From assembly GCF_002933275.1 (NCBI RefSeq), contig NZ_PSSX01000009.1, positions 96,202-160,201 on the forward strand: DNA of 64,000 bases. Reading direction: 5' to 3'. Below the pieces are notes generated by a model that was not told where the DNA came from, made no database searches, and worked only from the letters and a program-made list of their open reading frames with translations. The stretch comes from Marinobacter maroccanus. Lineage in GTDB: Bacteria; Pseudomonadota; Gammaproteobacteria; Pseudomonadales; Oleiphilaceae. The number at the start of each line of letters is the position of its first letter. Position 1 is the first letter of the stretch. This document shows positions 28,194 to 37,238 of this stretch, piece by piece. Position numbers and translations under genes: made by a program.

Positions 28194-29258
28194 CTATTCA
28201 AACAGGCGCAACTGGGTAACCGGGGCGTCATCATTTCGGAAACGCACACCCAGTCCCAGCAGCCGCACCGGTCGCTCCCGGTTGGTCACCAGTTCTGCCA
28301 GCAGCGGCAGATAATCTTCCAGGGCAGGCTCTTTAACCTGTTCCCGGACCCGCTCCAGGGTATGGGTTGAAAAATCGCTGTAGCGAATCTTGATAAAGAG
28401 CTTGTGGATCGGTTTCCGACGGGCCTTGCGCGACAGGCGAAGATTGAGATCCGCAACCAGAGAGGCCATGACAGTCTGGCAGGCGGCCATGTCCGGCAAA
28501 TCCTGAGAAAAGGTTCGTTCGACGCTGACCGACTTGGCAATCCGCGACACCACCACCGCCCGGTCATCCCGCCCGTGGGCCATCTCATGGAGGCGATAGC
28601 CCTGTTTGCCAAACCGCTCGATCAGAACATCGGCCCCTAGCGCCTGCATGTCGCCGCAGGTTTTGACCCCAAGTGCGTGCAGTTTCGAGGCCGTTACCTG
28701 CCCTACGCCAAACAGCTTCTCAACCGGCAATCCCTGGACGAAGCCCTCGACGTCCTCCGGGCGAATCACAAACAGCCCGTCCGGCTTTTCCCAGTCGCTG
28801 GCAATTTTGGCGAGGAATTTGTTGGGCGCGACCCCGGCGGAAATGGTGATGCCCACTTCCTGGCGCACCCGCTCCCGAAGATGGCGAGCCATCAGGGTGG
28901 CACTGCCTTTGTGATCGGTCACATCAGAGACATCAAGAAAGGCCTCGTCCAGGGAAAGAGGTTCCACCAGATCCGTCAGTTCCCGCAGGATCGCCATCAC
29001 CTGCTGTGACACCGCCCGGTACCGGCCCATGTCCGTCGGTACCGTCACCAGCCCGGGGCACAGCCGACGCGCCTCGCTACCCGGCATCGCCGAACGCACA
29101 CCGTACGCGCGGGCCTTGTAATTGCAGGTGGTTACCACGCCCCGACCACCATCACCGCCCACTGCCAGCGGCACATCCCGGAGGCTGGGATCGTCCCGCA
29201 TCTCCACAGCCGCGTAGAAGCAGTCACAATCCACATGGATGATCTTGCGCTGTGGCAT
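28194..29258 (-). CDS. dinB: DNA polymerase IV
   Basis: Y-family translesion polymerase. The 354-residue protein has metal ligands D10 ([12 protein letters not shown]) and D104/E105 ([11 protein letters not shown]), the helix-hairpin-helix segment ([17 protein letters not shown]) and the little-finger domain ([20 protein letters not shown]). A C-terminal beta-clamp-binding tail TQLRLFE is visible. No good Shine-Dalgarno precedes the ATG. A LexA box lies 25 bases upstream, so it should be SOS-induced. Confidence 0.96.
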   Translation of the reverse strand: MPQRKIIHVDCDCFYAAVEMRDDPSLRDVPLAVGGDGGRGVVTTCNYKARAYGVRSAMPGSEARRLCPGLVTVPTDMGRYRAVSQQVMAILRELTDLVEPLSLDEAFLDVSDVTDHKGSATLMARHLRERVRQEVGITISAGVAPNKFLAKIASDWEKPDGLFVIRPEDVEGFVQGLPVEKLFGVGQVTASKLHALGVKTCGDMQALGADVLIERFGKQGYRLHEMAHGRDDRAVVVSRIAKSVSVERTFSQDLPDMAACQTVMASLVADLNLRLSRKARRKPIHKLFIKIRYSDFSTHTLERVREQVKEPALEDYLPLLAELVTNRERPVRLLGLGVRFRNDDAPVTQLRLFE

Positions 29259-29282
29259 AATCAGGGGGCTCGCGTCGACTTT

Positions 29283-29298
29283 CTGTACATTTATACAG
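29283..29298 (-). promoter_or_regulatory. LexA (SOS) box of dinB
   Basis: CTGTACATTTATACAG matches the gammaproteobacterial LexA box CTG-N10-CAG with the alternating AT core. It ends 25 bases upstream of the dinB ATG, the place expected for repression of dinB. It is symmetric, and could in principle also affect the DUF1244 gene starting at 29374 on the other strand. Confidence 0.88.
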
Positions 29299-29373
29299 CC
29301 TTGTATCTTAAGCTAACATGCAGAGAATGTCAGGAACCCTAACAACCGGCGCATCAACCATTACGAGGCCATC

Positions 29374-29652
29374 ATGAGCAACCCGATTCCTGAAGCAGAA
29401 CGCACCGAAATTGAAGCCGCTGCCTTCCGTCGTCTGGTCAAACACCTGCGTGACAACACCGATGTGCAGAATATTGACCTGATGAACCTGGCGGGTTTCT
29501 GCCGCAACTGCCTGTCCAAGTGGTACCGGGCAGAGGCGGATGAGCGGGGTTTCGAGATTTCTGACCCGCAGGCCCGTGAGGAAATCTACGGCATGCCCTA
29601 TGAGGACTGGAAGGCGCTCCATCAAACAGGTCCCAAGCAGGAACACAAATAA
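29374..29652 (+). CDS. DUF1244 family protein
   Basis: A 92-residue soluble protein of the DUF1244 family, small conserved proteobacterial proteins of unknown function. Recognisable blocks are AAAFRRLVKHLRDNTDVQNIDLMNLAGFCRNCLSKWY (split here: residues about 15-50) with two cysteines spaced C-X2-C, and GMPYEDWKALHQ at the C-terminus. The stop codon overlaps the start of the HopJ gene (TAATG), so the two are coupled. Confidence 0.85.
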   Translation: MSNPIPEAERTEIEAAAFRRLVKHLRDNTDVQNIDLMNLAGFCRNCLSKWYRAEADERGFEISDPQAREEIYGMPYEDWKALHQTGPKQEHK

Positions 29653-30041
29653 TGAGCGTCAACGATGCCGTAAGGATTCACCTGGCATCCCTGGACGCTG
29701 GCCACGCCAGCTTCAAAGACTCCCTGGCGCTGATCGAAGAGCATTTTGAGTACCAGCCCTGCGGCTTCCGCAACGGCCCGCTGGTAAACGCGGAGGGCGA
29801 GAACGCCGGGTCCTGCCGGATCTTTGGCCTTGGCCAGTACTGCAACCTGAGCGAAGTGGACACGCTCAAACTGTTTGCCGAACACTATCAGCAGGTTCTG
29901 GACGACCCGACCGGCGAGAGCCATGGCAACATCCGCCAGTTTATCAGCACCGGATGGTCAGGCATCCGATTCGAAGGCGTGCCACTCCGGCAGCGCCCCA
30001 ACCCAACCGACAACATGACCAGGGAAGAGACGCCTTCATGA
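29652..30041 (+). CDS. HopJ type III effector family protein
   Basis: A 129-residue protein of the HopJ family, named after a Pseudomonas syringae effector but widespread in bacteria without type III secretion. Characteristic blocks: VNAEGENAGSCRIFGLGQYCNLS and TLKLFAEHYQQVLDDPTGESHGNIRQF. No signal peptide. It is translationally linked on both sides: TAATG with DUF1244 and ATGA with minC. No type III system is visible, so a housekeeping role is more likely than an effector role. Confidence 0.87.
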   Translation: MSVNDAVRIHLASLDAGHASFKDSLALIEEHFEYQPCGFRNGPLVNAEGENAGSCRIFGLGQYCNLSEVDTLKLFAEHYQQVLDDPTGESHGNIRQFISTGWSGIRFEGVPLRQRPNPTDNMTREETPS

Positions 30042-30799
30042 GCGATACCGCCACCTCCGGGGTAAAACAGGGTTTTCAGCTAAAAAGCGCCAGCGTGTCC
30101 ATGACCGCCCTGGAGCTCTACTACTTTGACGACGGCGAGTTCGAAGAAGTTTTGCGGGACAAGATCAGCCAGGCCCCCGGCTTCTTCAAGGACATTCCGC
30201 TGATCATCAGTCTGGAGAAATACCAGGGTCTGGACAGCGAACTGGATTTTTTCAAGATCATCGGTACCTGTCGGCGCAACAACATCCACGTGATTGGCGT
30301 GCGCGGTGGCAGTGATGACCAGCGCCGTCTCGCCCGGGGCGCTGCACTGGCCTTGCTGCCGGGCAACGGCCAGCGGGATCGCACCCATGAAGCCGAACAG
30401 GCTGCCGCCGAAGAAGCAGAAACCGCTGCTGTTGCTGCCTCGACAGGCACTGCCGGCGACCCGCCCCCGGCCAAGATCGTCTCCCAGCCTGTGCGCTCCG
30501 GCCAGCAGGTCCACGCACCGGAAGGTGACCTGGTTATTCTGGCACCGGTGCAGGCTGGTGCCGAGGTGCTTGCGGCAGGCAACATCCATGTTTACGGTCC
30601 CCTCCGGGGACGGGCGCTGGCCGGCATCCATGGCGCAGAATCCGCAAGGATTTTCTGCCAATCCCTGGAAGCGGAGCTTGTGTCCATCGCGGGACACTAT
30701 AAAATCTCCGAAGATCTTCAGGACAATGGCTGGAAAAGCGCTGTGCAAATCCAGCTCAGGGACGACCTGCTGGTGGTAACGCCACTGGACAAGGCCTGA
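30038..30799 (+). CDS. minC: Septum site-determining protein MinC
   Basis: FtsZ polymerisation inhibitor recruited by MinD to the cell poles. The 253-residue protein has the N-terminal inhibitory domain (GFQLKSASVSMTALELYYFD at about 9-28), an Ala/Glu/Thr-rich linker (about 110-150) and the C-terminal right-handed beta-helix (VRSGQQVHAPEGDLVILAPV, GNIHVYGPLRGRALAG). The ATG at 30038 overlaps the HopJ stop (ATGA); the longer open frame from 29954 is rejected. Confidence 0.96.
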   Translation: MSDTATSGVKQGFQLKSASVSMTALELYYFDDGEFEEVLRDKISQAPGFFKDIPLIISLEKYQGLDSELDFFKIIGTCRRNNIHVIGVRGGSDDQRRLARGAALALLPGNGQRDRTHEAEQAAAEEAETAAVAASTGTAGDPPPAKIVSQPVRSGQQVHAPEGDLVILAPVQAGAEVLAAGNIHVYGPLRGRALAGIHGAESARIFCQSLEAELVSIAGHYKISEDLQDNGWKSAVQIQLRDDLLVVTPLDKA

Positions 30800-30876
30800 T
30801 ATTGGAGCTGAATACAATAACTTGACCGGATAATTCGGCAGACACGACGAATCCACCGAGAAACAGGAACAGAACC

Positions 30877-31689
30877 TTGGCTAGAATTATTGTCGTTACC
30901 TCAGGAAAGGGCGGCGTTGGCAAAACTACCACCAGCGCCTCGATCAGCACCGGCCTTGCCAAACGGGGCCACAAGACAGTAGTCATCGATTTTGACGTGG
31001 GCCTGCGCAATCTGGACCTGATCATGAACTGCGAGCGTCGCGTGGTGTACGACTTCGTAAACGTGATCCAGGGCGAAGCCTCCCTCAACCAGGCCCTGAT
31101 CCGCGACAAGCGGGTCGATACCCTCTATATCCTTCCAGCCTCCCAGACCCGGGAAAAGGAAGCGCTGACCAAAGATGGTGTCGAGAAGGTCATCAACGAG
31201 CTTTCCGAAACCTTCGATTACATCGTCTGCGACTCCCCCGCCGGCATCGAGCATGGCGCGCTGATGGCGCTGTATTATGCCGATGAAGCGATTGTGGTCA
31301 CCAATCCCGAAGTATCCTCCGTCCGGGATTCCGACCGCATTCTGGGCATTCTGCAGAGCAAGTCCCGCCGGGCCGAAATGGGCCAGGATCAGGTCAAGGA
31401 ACACCTGCTTCTGACCCGCTACAACCCCTCTCGGGTTGAAAAGGGCGAGATGCTGTCCGTGGCGGATGTGGAGGAGATCCTCGCGATTCCGCTGCTGGGT
31501 GTCATTCCCGAAAGCCAGATTGTACTGAATGCGTCAAACCAGGGCTTGCCCGTTATCCTCGAAGAGGACAGCGATGCCGGCCAAGCCTATGAAGACGCAG
31601 TCGCACGCCTGCTGGGTGAGGAACGGGAACACCGTTTCATGACGTCCCAGAAGAAGGGTTTCTTCTCACGGATGTTCAAGGGGGGCTAA
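30877..31689 (+). CDS. minD: Septum site-determining protein MinD
   Basis: Membrane-cycling ATPase that positions MinC and is released by MinE. Deviant Walker A motif KGGVGKTT (11-18), switch DFDVGLRNLD, Walker B region YIVCDSPAGIEHGA and the C-terminal amphipathic membrane-targeting helix (KKGFFSRMFKGG). The start is a TTG (30877) with AGGAA upstream; the N-terminus MARIIVVTSG fits the family. minE follows after 3 bases. Confidence 0.97.
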   Translation: MARIIVVTSGKGGVGKTTTSASISTGLAKRGHKTVVIDFDVGLRNLDLIMNCERRVVYDFVNVIQGEASLNQALIRDKRVDTLYILPASQTREKEALTKDGVEKVINELSETFDYIVCDSPAGIEHGALMALYYADEAIVVTNPEVSSVRDSDRILGILQSKSRRAEMGQDQVKEHLLLTRYNPSRVEKGEMLSVADVEEILAIPLLGVIPESQIVLNASNQGLPVILEEDSDAGQAYEDAVARLLGEEREHRFMTSQKKGFFSRMFKGG

Positions 31690-31692
31690 GGG

Positions 31693-31944
31693 ATGAGTTT
31701 CCTCGATTATTTCAAGGGCAAGAAAAACAAATCCGCAAGCGTTGCCAAAGAGCGCCTGCAGATCATCGTGGCACACGAACGGGGCCAGCGCGAGCAGCCG
31801 GATTACCTGCCCCAGCTTCAGCAGGAGCTGCTTGAGGTTATCCGCAAGTACGTTCAGATCAGCGACGACATGGTTCAGGTTGAAGTGGACCGCAACGAAA
31901 GTTGCTCTGTACTGGAGCTGAACGTCACGCTACCGGAGCGATAA
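31693..31944 (+). CDS. minE: Cell division topological specificity factor MinE
   Basis: Stimulates MinD ATPase and drives pole-to-pole oscillation. The 83-residue protein has the N-terminal membrane and MinD-contact region ([25 protein letters not shown]) and the C-terminal dimerisation domain ([16 protein letters not shown]). Last gene of the DUF1244-HopJ-minCDE run and followed by a terminator. Confidence 0.97.
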   Translation: MSFLDYFKGKKNKSASVAKERLQIIVAHERGQREQPDYLPQLQQELLEVIRKYVQISDDMVQVEVDRNESCSVLELNVTLPER

Positions 31945-31956
31945 ACCGTTTGATCT

Positions 31957-31987
31957 GGCCTGTCCCGGGCGGGGCAGGCCATTTCTT
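31957..31987 (+). terminator. Terminator after minE
   Basis: 10-bp stem GGCCTGTCCC/GGGGCAGGCC with one G-U pair (31957-31966 with 31971-31980), followed by ATTTCTT. It lies between minE and the convergent DUF2804 gene. Confidence 0.75.
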
Positions 31988-32993
31988 ACCACCTTGCGAA
32001 GTGGTCTTCCATCAAGCCCCGCAGACCTTTTACCTCGATTTTCCCGCCAGTTTCATCCGTCACCGTTCCATTAAACGTGCCCACGTACTGCCGGAAGTTG
32101 GATGCCAGCACCCAGGCGTTCAGTTTTTCCTTGCGGACACCGGCCGGGACAAAATGCAGATCAATCCGCCCATCTTCCGTGGTCACATGCCAGTCACTGC
32201 CCGGCTGATAGCGATCAAAACGGAATCTTGCCGCGCCCAGCTTGTGGCAGACACCATCCAGCCAGAGCGCGTTTTCTGTCATCCCCGTTTCATTGACCCC
32301 AGCAGCCAGGTTCAGCCCCAGAGATCTGCCATCTGGAAGCCGGCCCGCCAGACAGGCCCAGTTCCAGGCGGTTTCCCGGCGCATGAAGCCGCAGCTCCAG
32401 TCAATGGTTCCCCGTGTCTGCTCGTCACAGCGCCAGATACGGTGATCCCAACGCACTTCCCCTTCCACCGGCAAGCCCGCCGACTTGCGGGTAAACACCC
32501 AGCCATTGTAGCCGGCCGGGCAAACCAGCCGGAGCGGATCCCGATCCTCTTTCAGGGTAAGTTCGATACGGATACCACCGGGGGCGGACACCGTAATCGT
32601 TCGACCATCAGCAGAAGGCGCGATTCGCACGGCAACCTCGCCCTTACTGAACGTCGCCACGCCTTCCTCTGGAAGTGGCTCGATCCGGGTTTGCCTGGCC
32701 AGTGGTTGAAGGAACGATTGCTCCATCATCTGGCCGGTCTCGAAATCGTAGAGATAGAAAAACCCGCTTCCCAGCAGTTTCAGATCCACCACCGCCAGGC
32801 CAAACACCCATCCCGGGCCCATGGCGCTGACAAACTGGAACTGGTTGAAGCGCCAGCGCCTGGCCAGCCGTGAACGGGGGCGGTCCATGACCGTGCGCAG
32901 GTCATAGTCCAGGTAATTGATCTCTTTTACCGGTTCATCCAGCAGCCCGGGAACCACCTGCCCTTTGCCGTTGATCAGCTTTTCCATTGTCAT
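31986..32993 (-). CDS. DUF2804 family protein
   Basis: A 335-residue protein of the DUF2804 family. Recognisable blocks are EKLINGKGQVVPGLLDEPVKEINY (first 25 residues) and WNWACLAGRLPDGRSLGLNLAAGVNETG in the middle. No signal peptide or membrane segment; mostly beta-strand in character. Members are found in many proteobacteria; the overall shape resembles lipocalin-like or hydroxyneurosporene-synthase-like beta proteins, but that is a guess. Convergent with minE; no clear ribosome site before the ATG. Confidence 0.78.
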   Translation of the reverse strand: MTMEKLINGKGQVVPGLLDEPVKEINYLDYDLRTVMDRPRSRLARRWRFNQFQFVSAMGPGWVFGLAVVDLKLLGSGFFYLYDFETGQMMEQSFLQPLARQTRIEPLPEEGVATFSKGEVAVRIAPSADGRTITVSAPGGIRIELTLKEDRDPLRLVCPAGYNGWVFTRKSAGLPVEGEVRWDHRIWRCDEQTRGTIDWSCGFMRRETAWNWACLAGRLPDGRSLGLNLAAGVNETGMTENALWLDGVCHKLGAARFRFDRYQPGSDWHVTTEDGRIDLHFVPAGVRKEKLNAWVLASNFRQYVGTFNGTVTDETGGKIEVKGLRGLMEDHFARW

Positions 32994-33130
32994 AGTCGTC
33001 GTCAGATCAGGCCAATTCAGTGAATCGAATCAGCGGGTCGCTACCTGGTTCACAAACCACTGTTTCCGTGGCCATGCCGGTAAAAGCCTCATGCTAGACT
33101 CGGCCCACCATCTGCAAGGAAGTGTACCCT

Positions 33131-33865
33131 ATGAGAAAGAGCATAGCCCATGGCATTACGGGCTGGGCCTCGGTCATCAGCGGGCTTGTCTGTGCATTGC
33201 TGGTATTTGCTGTCGCCGCCAGTGCCCGGGCTGAATTGCCCAATGAAACCGACGAGGAATGGACGCTGCGAAAGGAAGCCGATCATATCCGCGTGTATAC
33301 CATCGACCAGCCAGACTCCAGCTTCAAGGCCTTCAAGGCCGTGGCGGTACTCGATGCGCCCATCGAAAACCTGATGGCCGTCATGGCCAACCCCGGTTCC
33401 TGCGTCGAGTGGGTGCACAACTGCACCGAATCCTATGCCTTCGGCGATGGCGAGTTCCACGATCGCTTTGCCTATTCCGTGAACGACATGCCCTGGCCGG
33501 TGACCGATCGTGACTATGTCCTGCGTATCCGGACCCGGGGCGACAAGGCTTCCGGTGAGATTGTCATGGACCTGAACGCCATGCCAGACCAGCGGGCGGA
33601 GAACGGCAGCCGGGTGCGGGTGGACCGGTCCGACACCCTTTACCGATTCACGCCAGAGGGGGACAAGACCCGGATGGTCTGGGTTCAGCACACGGATCCC
33701 AATGGCTCGTTACCGGGCTGGCTGGTGAACTCCCTGCTGGTGGATATTCCCGTGCGTTCCATGGAGGAGCTGGAACGCGTTGCCAACCGGGAAAAGTATC
33801 AGGGCTATCAACTGGTCTACGACGAAAAGGGCCAACTGACGGGTGTCAGACCGACTGCTCCCTGA
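33131..33865 (+). CDS. START-domain lipid-binding protein, exported
   Basis: A 244-residue protein with an N-terminal signal or anchor segment (VISGLVCALLVFAVAASARA) and a START/StAR-like domain over the rest (WTLRKEADHIRVYTIDQPDSSFKAFKAVAVL, NDMPWPVTDRDYVLRI, DTLYRFTPEGDKTRMVWVQHTDPNGSLPGWLVN). Such periplasmic START proteins probably bind a lipid or other hydrophobic ligand. The ATG at 33131 has AAGGA upstream; the GTG at 33122 would leave no spacing. The CBS gene follows 80 bases downstream. Confidence 0.85.
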   Translation: MRKSIAHGITGWASVISGLVCALLVFAVAASARAELPNETDEEWTLRKEADHIRVYTIDQPDSSFKAFKAVAVLDAPIENLMAVMANPGSCVEWVHNCTESYAFGDGEFHDRFAYSVNDMPWPVTDRDYVLRIRTRGDKASGEIVMDLNAMPDQRAENGSRVRVDRSDTLYRFTPEGDKTRMVWVQHTDPNGSLPGWLVNSLLVDIPVRSMEELERVANREKYQGYQLVYDEKGQLTGVRPTAP

Positions 33866-33945
33866 ACCATCAGCTATGAAGGGATGACGCGCAAGGCATC
33901 ACGCGCTAAGCTTTCAAAAAGGACTTCAAAAGGCAGCCCAGATCA

Positions 33946-34437
33946 ATGACCGTTCTCGCCTACGAGATCATGACACCCAGCATCAAGGCCGTCCCCCAGT
34001 CCTGGACCATGGACCGGCTGGCGCGCTTTCTCACCGACAACGAAATAACCGGTAGCCCCGTCACCGACGACGACGGCGAGATTGTCGGTATTGCCACCCT
34101 GAAAGACATCACCGAATTCCGCTGGAACGCCACACGCTCCGATGCCGACAGGCACCTGACACCGGAAGAACGCGAGGAAGCCCGGCGTCTGCGGATGGTG
34201 ATCTTTGAAGAAATGGGAAAGGTGCCGGTGGAAGTCCGCGACATCATGACCCCCATCGTTTTATCGGTTGACGAGAAGACGCCGGTGCGCGACATTGCCA
34301 ATATCATGATGCGCGAACACCTGCACCGGATCTTTGTCACCAGTGATTCAAAAATCACCGGTATCATAACCACTTACGATATGCTGAAAGTGATCTCGGA
34401 TGAGGGACTCACGCAACGCTGCGCCGATAACGACTGA
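33946..34437 (+). CDS. CBS-domain pair protein
   Basis: A 163-residue stand-alone protein with two CBS motifs: YEIMTPSIKAVPQSWTMDRLARFLTDNEITGSPV at the start and VRDIMTPIVLSVDEKTPVRDIANIMMREHLHRIFV in the second half (residues about 6-40 and 97-132). The two are joined by a charged helix (TPEEREEARRLRMVIFEEM). Such proteins bind adenosyl nucleotides and regulate partners; no partner can be named. phoH follows 24 bases downstream. Confidence 0.87.
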   Translation: MTVLAYEIMTPSIKAVPQSWTMDRLARFLTDNEITGSPVTDDDGEIVGIATLKDITEFRWNATRSDADRHLTPEEREEARRLRMVIFEEMGKVPVEVRDIMTPIVLSVDEKTPVRDIANIMMREHLHRIFVTSDSKITGIITTYDMLKVISDEGLTQRCADND

Positions 34438-34461
34438 GCCACCAGAGAGGTAGCGCCACTT

Positions 34462-35847
34462 ATGCCCAGAGCACCGCAAGCTCGCCGAAAGATGTACGTC
34501 CTCGACACCAACGTCCTGATCCACGACCCGAACGCCCTCCTCAACTTTGAAGAACACGATGTCATCATCCCGATGACGGTCCTCGAAGAACTCGACAGCC
34601 TCAAATCCGGCAAGCAGGCCGTGGCCGCTGACTGCCGCCAGGCCATTCGCAACATCGACAAGTTGTTGGGCGATGCCAGCCCGAAGGTGATCGAGAAGGG
34701 TGTACCCATTGTTCGTGGCAAGAAGGCCGAGCCCCTGGGCAGTCTTTCGATCCTGATGAGCACCGGTGACAGCGGCAACCATTCGCTGCCAGAGCACCTG
34801 AACGACAACAAGATCATCAATACCCTGGCTGCGCTCCAGAACCGCCACAAATCCCGGGATATCATCCTGGTGTCGAAAGACATCAACATGCGCCTCAAGG
34901 CACGCGGCTTCGGCGTCGAAGCTCAGGATTACCACAACGATCAGTTGCTCGACGATATTGATTTGCTGCCCAAAGGCTATCGGGAATTCCCCAACTCCTT
35001 CTGGGACACCATCGAAAAAGTGGAAACCGTTCAGCGGGAAGGCTCAACCGAGCACATCCTGAAACGGGAAGGCGAACTGGCAAAGCTGAACATCAACGAA
35101 TTTGTTATCGATGAAATGGGCTTCGTCGGCAAGGTGGTGGATATCACCGACACCCAACTGGTCATTAAGGACCTGCACCAGCACGACCTGATGAACGAGG
35201 AAGTCTGGGGTCTGGTTCCCCGGGACATCTATCAGGCCATGGCGTTGAACCTGCTGCTGGACCCCGATATCCATCTAGTCAACCTGACCGGCTCCGCCGG
35301 CTCGGGCAAAACCATCCTGGCCCTGGCCGCGTGCATCGAGATGACCGTGGCCAGCAAGCTGTACAAGCGCATCATCGCCACCCGCTCCACCCAGGGACTG
35401 GATGAGGACATCGGGTTCCTGCCCGGTACCGAGGCAGAAAAAATGGAGCCGTGGCTCGGCGCCATCGTCGACAACCTGGAAGCGCTCCACGAAGACGACG
35501 AAAACATGACCGCCAGCGTTGACTACATCCTCAGCAAGGTACCCCTGCACTTCAAATCCATGAACTACATCCGGGGCCGCAGCTTCCAGCACAGCCTGAT
35601 CATCATCGATGAATCCCAGAACCTGACGCCCCATCAGATCAAGACCATCATTACCCGGGCCGGCAATGGCTCAAAGGTGATCTGCCTGGGCAACCTTGCC
35701 CAGATCGACACGCCCTATCTGAGCGCCCTGAGCTCTGGCCTCACCTACATGACCGAGCGATTCAAGGGCTTCCGCCATGGGGCCCACATCCACCTGCAAG
35801 GAGTACCCCGCTCGTTACTGGCAGAATTTGCCGAAGCCAATCTTTAG
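34462..35847 (+). CDS. PhoH family protein with N-terminal PIN domain (PhoH2-like)
   Basis: Two-domain protein: a PIN-type ribonuclease domain (about 11-150, opening KMYVLDTNVLIHDPNALLNFEEHDV with acidic residues) followed by the PhoH ATPase/RNA-helicase-like domain with Walker A GSAGSGKT (277-284) and Walker B IIIDESQNLT. The family is thought to couple ATP-driven unwinding to RNA cleavage (PhoH2, YlaK group). Length 461 is typical. The gene is likely expressed from the CBS-gene promoter region as there are 24 bases between them. Confidence 0.9.
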   Translation: MPRAPQARRKMYVLDTNVLIHDPNALLNFEEHDVIIPMTVLEELDSLKSGKQAVAADCRQAIRNIDKLLGDASPKVIEKGVPIVRGKKAEPLGSLSILMSTGDSGNHSLPEHLNDNKIINTLAALQNRHKSRDIILVSKDINMRLKARGFGVEAQDYHNDQLLDDIDLLPKGYREFPNSFWDTIEKVETVQREGSTEHILKREGELAKLNINEFVIDEMGFVGKVVDITDTQLVIKDLHQHDLMNEEVWGLVPRDIYQAMALNLLLDPDIHLVNLTGSAGSGKTILALAACIEMTVASKLYKRIIATRSTQGLDEDIGFLPGTEAEKMEPWLGAIVDNLEALHEDDENMTASVDYILSKVPLHFKSMNYIRGRSFQHSLIIIDESQNLTPHQIKTIITRAGNGSKVICLGNLAQIDTPYLSALSSGLTYMTERFKGFRHGAHIHLQGVPRSLLAEFAEANL

Positions 35848-35862
35848 GCTGGAGTTGATGAA

Positions 35863-35886
35863 AGAGGGGCTAGCAAGCGCCCCTCT
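35863..35886. terminator. Bidirectional hairpin between phoH and dctD-like gene
   Basis: 8-bp stem AGAGGGGC/GCCCCTCT with an 8-base loop. It lies in the 38 bases between two convergent genes. A short TTT follows on the minus strand only, so it is a modest terminator. Confidence 0.6.
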
Positions 35887-37238
35887 CAATCCTTGAACTG
35901 GGCTTTGTCCAACCCATGCTTGCGCATCTTGTCGTACAGGGTTTTTCGGGCAATACCGAGCTGCACCATGGTGTCCTTGATGCTGCCGTGGCAGGCGTTG
36001 AGGGCGCTGATAATGGCGGAGCGTTCAAAACCGTCCATCATCTCCGCCAGCGTCTGTCGGCCCGCCACGTTGGCTGTATCCGAGGGCTCGTTTTCATCCA
36101 GCGCTGCAGGCCCCAACAACACATAACGCTCTGCCAGGTTACGGAGTTCGCGGACATTACCGGGCCAGGAATGTTGCATTAGCCCGGCAGCCTGGCCGGC
36201 ATCCAGAGGAATACTCTCTCGGTCATAACGGGCCGCTGCAATAAGAACGAAGTGGTGGAAAAGCATTGGCACGTCCTCCTTGCGCTCCCGCAACGGCGGA
36301 ATGTCCACTTTCACAACGTTCAGTCGGTAATAGAGGTCGGACCGAAATTCACCCCCATCACTGAGCTTTTTCAGGTCGGCCTTGGTGGCAGCAATGATCC
36401 TCACGTCCACTTCCTGGACCTGATTGCTACCGAGGCGCTCCACCCGTTGCTCTTCCAGCACCCGCAACAGCTTTACCTGCAACGGCATGGGCATGCTTTC
36501 CACTTCGTCCAGGAACAGGGTGCCTTTGTGGGCGTGCTCAATCTTGCCGATCCGGCGTTTTTCCGCCCCGGTGAAGGCACCGGCTTCGTGACCGAACAGT
36601 TCGCTTTCAATCAGGTTTTCGGGAACCGCACCGCAGTTAATCGCGACAAAATTATGGGCGCTGCGGCCGCTGTTCTCGTGGATATACCGGGCCAGCGCGT
36701 CCTTGCCCGAACCGGTCTCTCCATGCAGTAGAATATTGGCAGAGATATCAAGAATCGGATCAATGGTAGCCATGACTTTCTGCATGGACGGCGAATCGCC
36801 AAGTATCCGGGGGCCCGGCTTCGCCAGATGCCGTAACTGGGCCTTGAGGCGGCGGTTTTCCAGGGCAAGGTGTCGCTTCTCCAGGGCGTGACGAAGCAGC
36901 TCAATCAGCTCATCATGATCAAAGGGCTTCTCAATGAAATCGTAGGCCCCCTGCTGCATGGCCGTTACGGCGGTGCTTATGTCCCCCTGCCCGGTGAGAA
37001 TGATGACCGGAATGGTGTCATCTATGGCACGGACCCGATCCAGCATTTCCAGGCCATCCATCCCCGGCATGTTGTAATCGCACAGAACCACACCGTCATA
37101 GTCGGCATCCAGGTTCTTGAGCGCCGACGGCGCGTCCTCAAAACAGCTGACCGGCAGGTCCTCCAGGGTCAGCGTCTGGGCAATGGCCTGGCGGATGTGT
37201 GGATCATCATCCACAAAGATTACCGAGGGTTCTGTCAT
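35886..37238 (-). CDS. dctD: Sigma-54-dependent response regulator, DctD-like
   Basis: NtrC-family activator. Receiver domain with phosphorylation site D54 (VVLCDYNMPGMDG), AAA+ domain with Walker A GETGSGKD (173-180), the sigma-54 contact loop GAFTGA (220-225) and Walker B GTLFLDEVE, then a Fis-type helix-turn-helix (GSIKDTMVQLGIARKTLYDKMRKHGL). Its first codon overlaps the stop of the sensor gene (ATGA). Its position after a TRAP transporter with a sigma-54 promoter fits control of solute uptake. Confidence 0.92.
   Translation of the reverse strand: MTEPSVIFVDDDPHIRQAIAQTLTLEDLPVSCFEDAPSALKNLDADYDGVVLCDYNMPGMDGLEMLDRVRAIDDTIPVIILTGQGDISTAVTAMQQGAYDFIEKPFDHDELIELLRHALEKRHLALENRRLKAQLRHLAKPGPRILGDSPSMQKVMATIDPILDISANILLHGETGSGKDALARYIHENSGRSAHNFVAINCGAVPENLIESELFGHEAGAFTGAEKRRIGKIEHAHKGTLFLDEVESMPMPLQVKLLRVLEEQRVERLGSNQVQEVDVRIIAATKADLKKLSDGGEFRSDLYYRLNVVKVDIPPLRERKEDVPMLFHHFVLIAAARYDRESIPLDAGQAAGLMQHSWPGNVRELRNLAERYVLLGPAALDENEPSDTANVAGRQTLAEMMDGFERSAIISALNACHGSIKDTMVQLGIARKTLYDKMRKHGLDKAQFKD

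Noticed and set aside
29652..30041. HopJ protein as a secreted virulence effector
   Set aside because: No type III secretion genes, no hrp-type promoter and an operon with minCDE; the family is common in non-pathogens.
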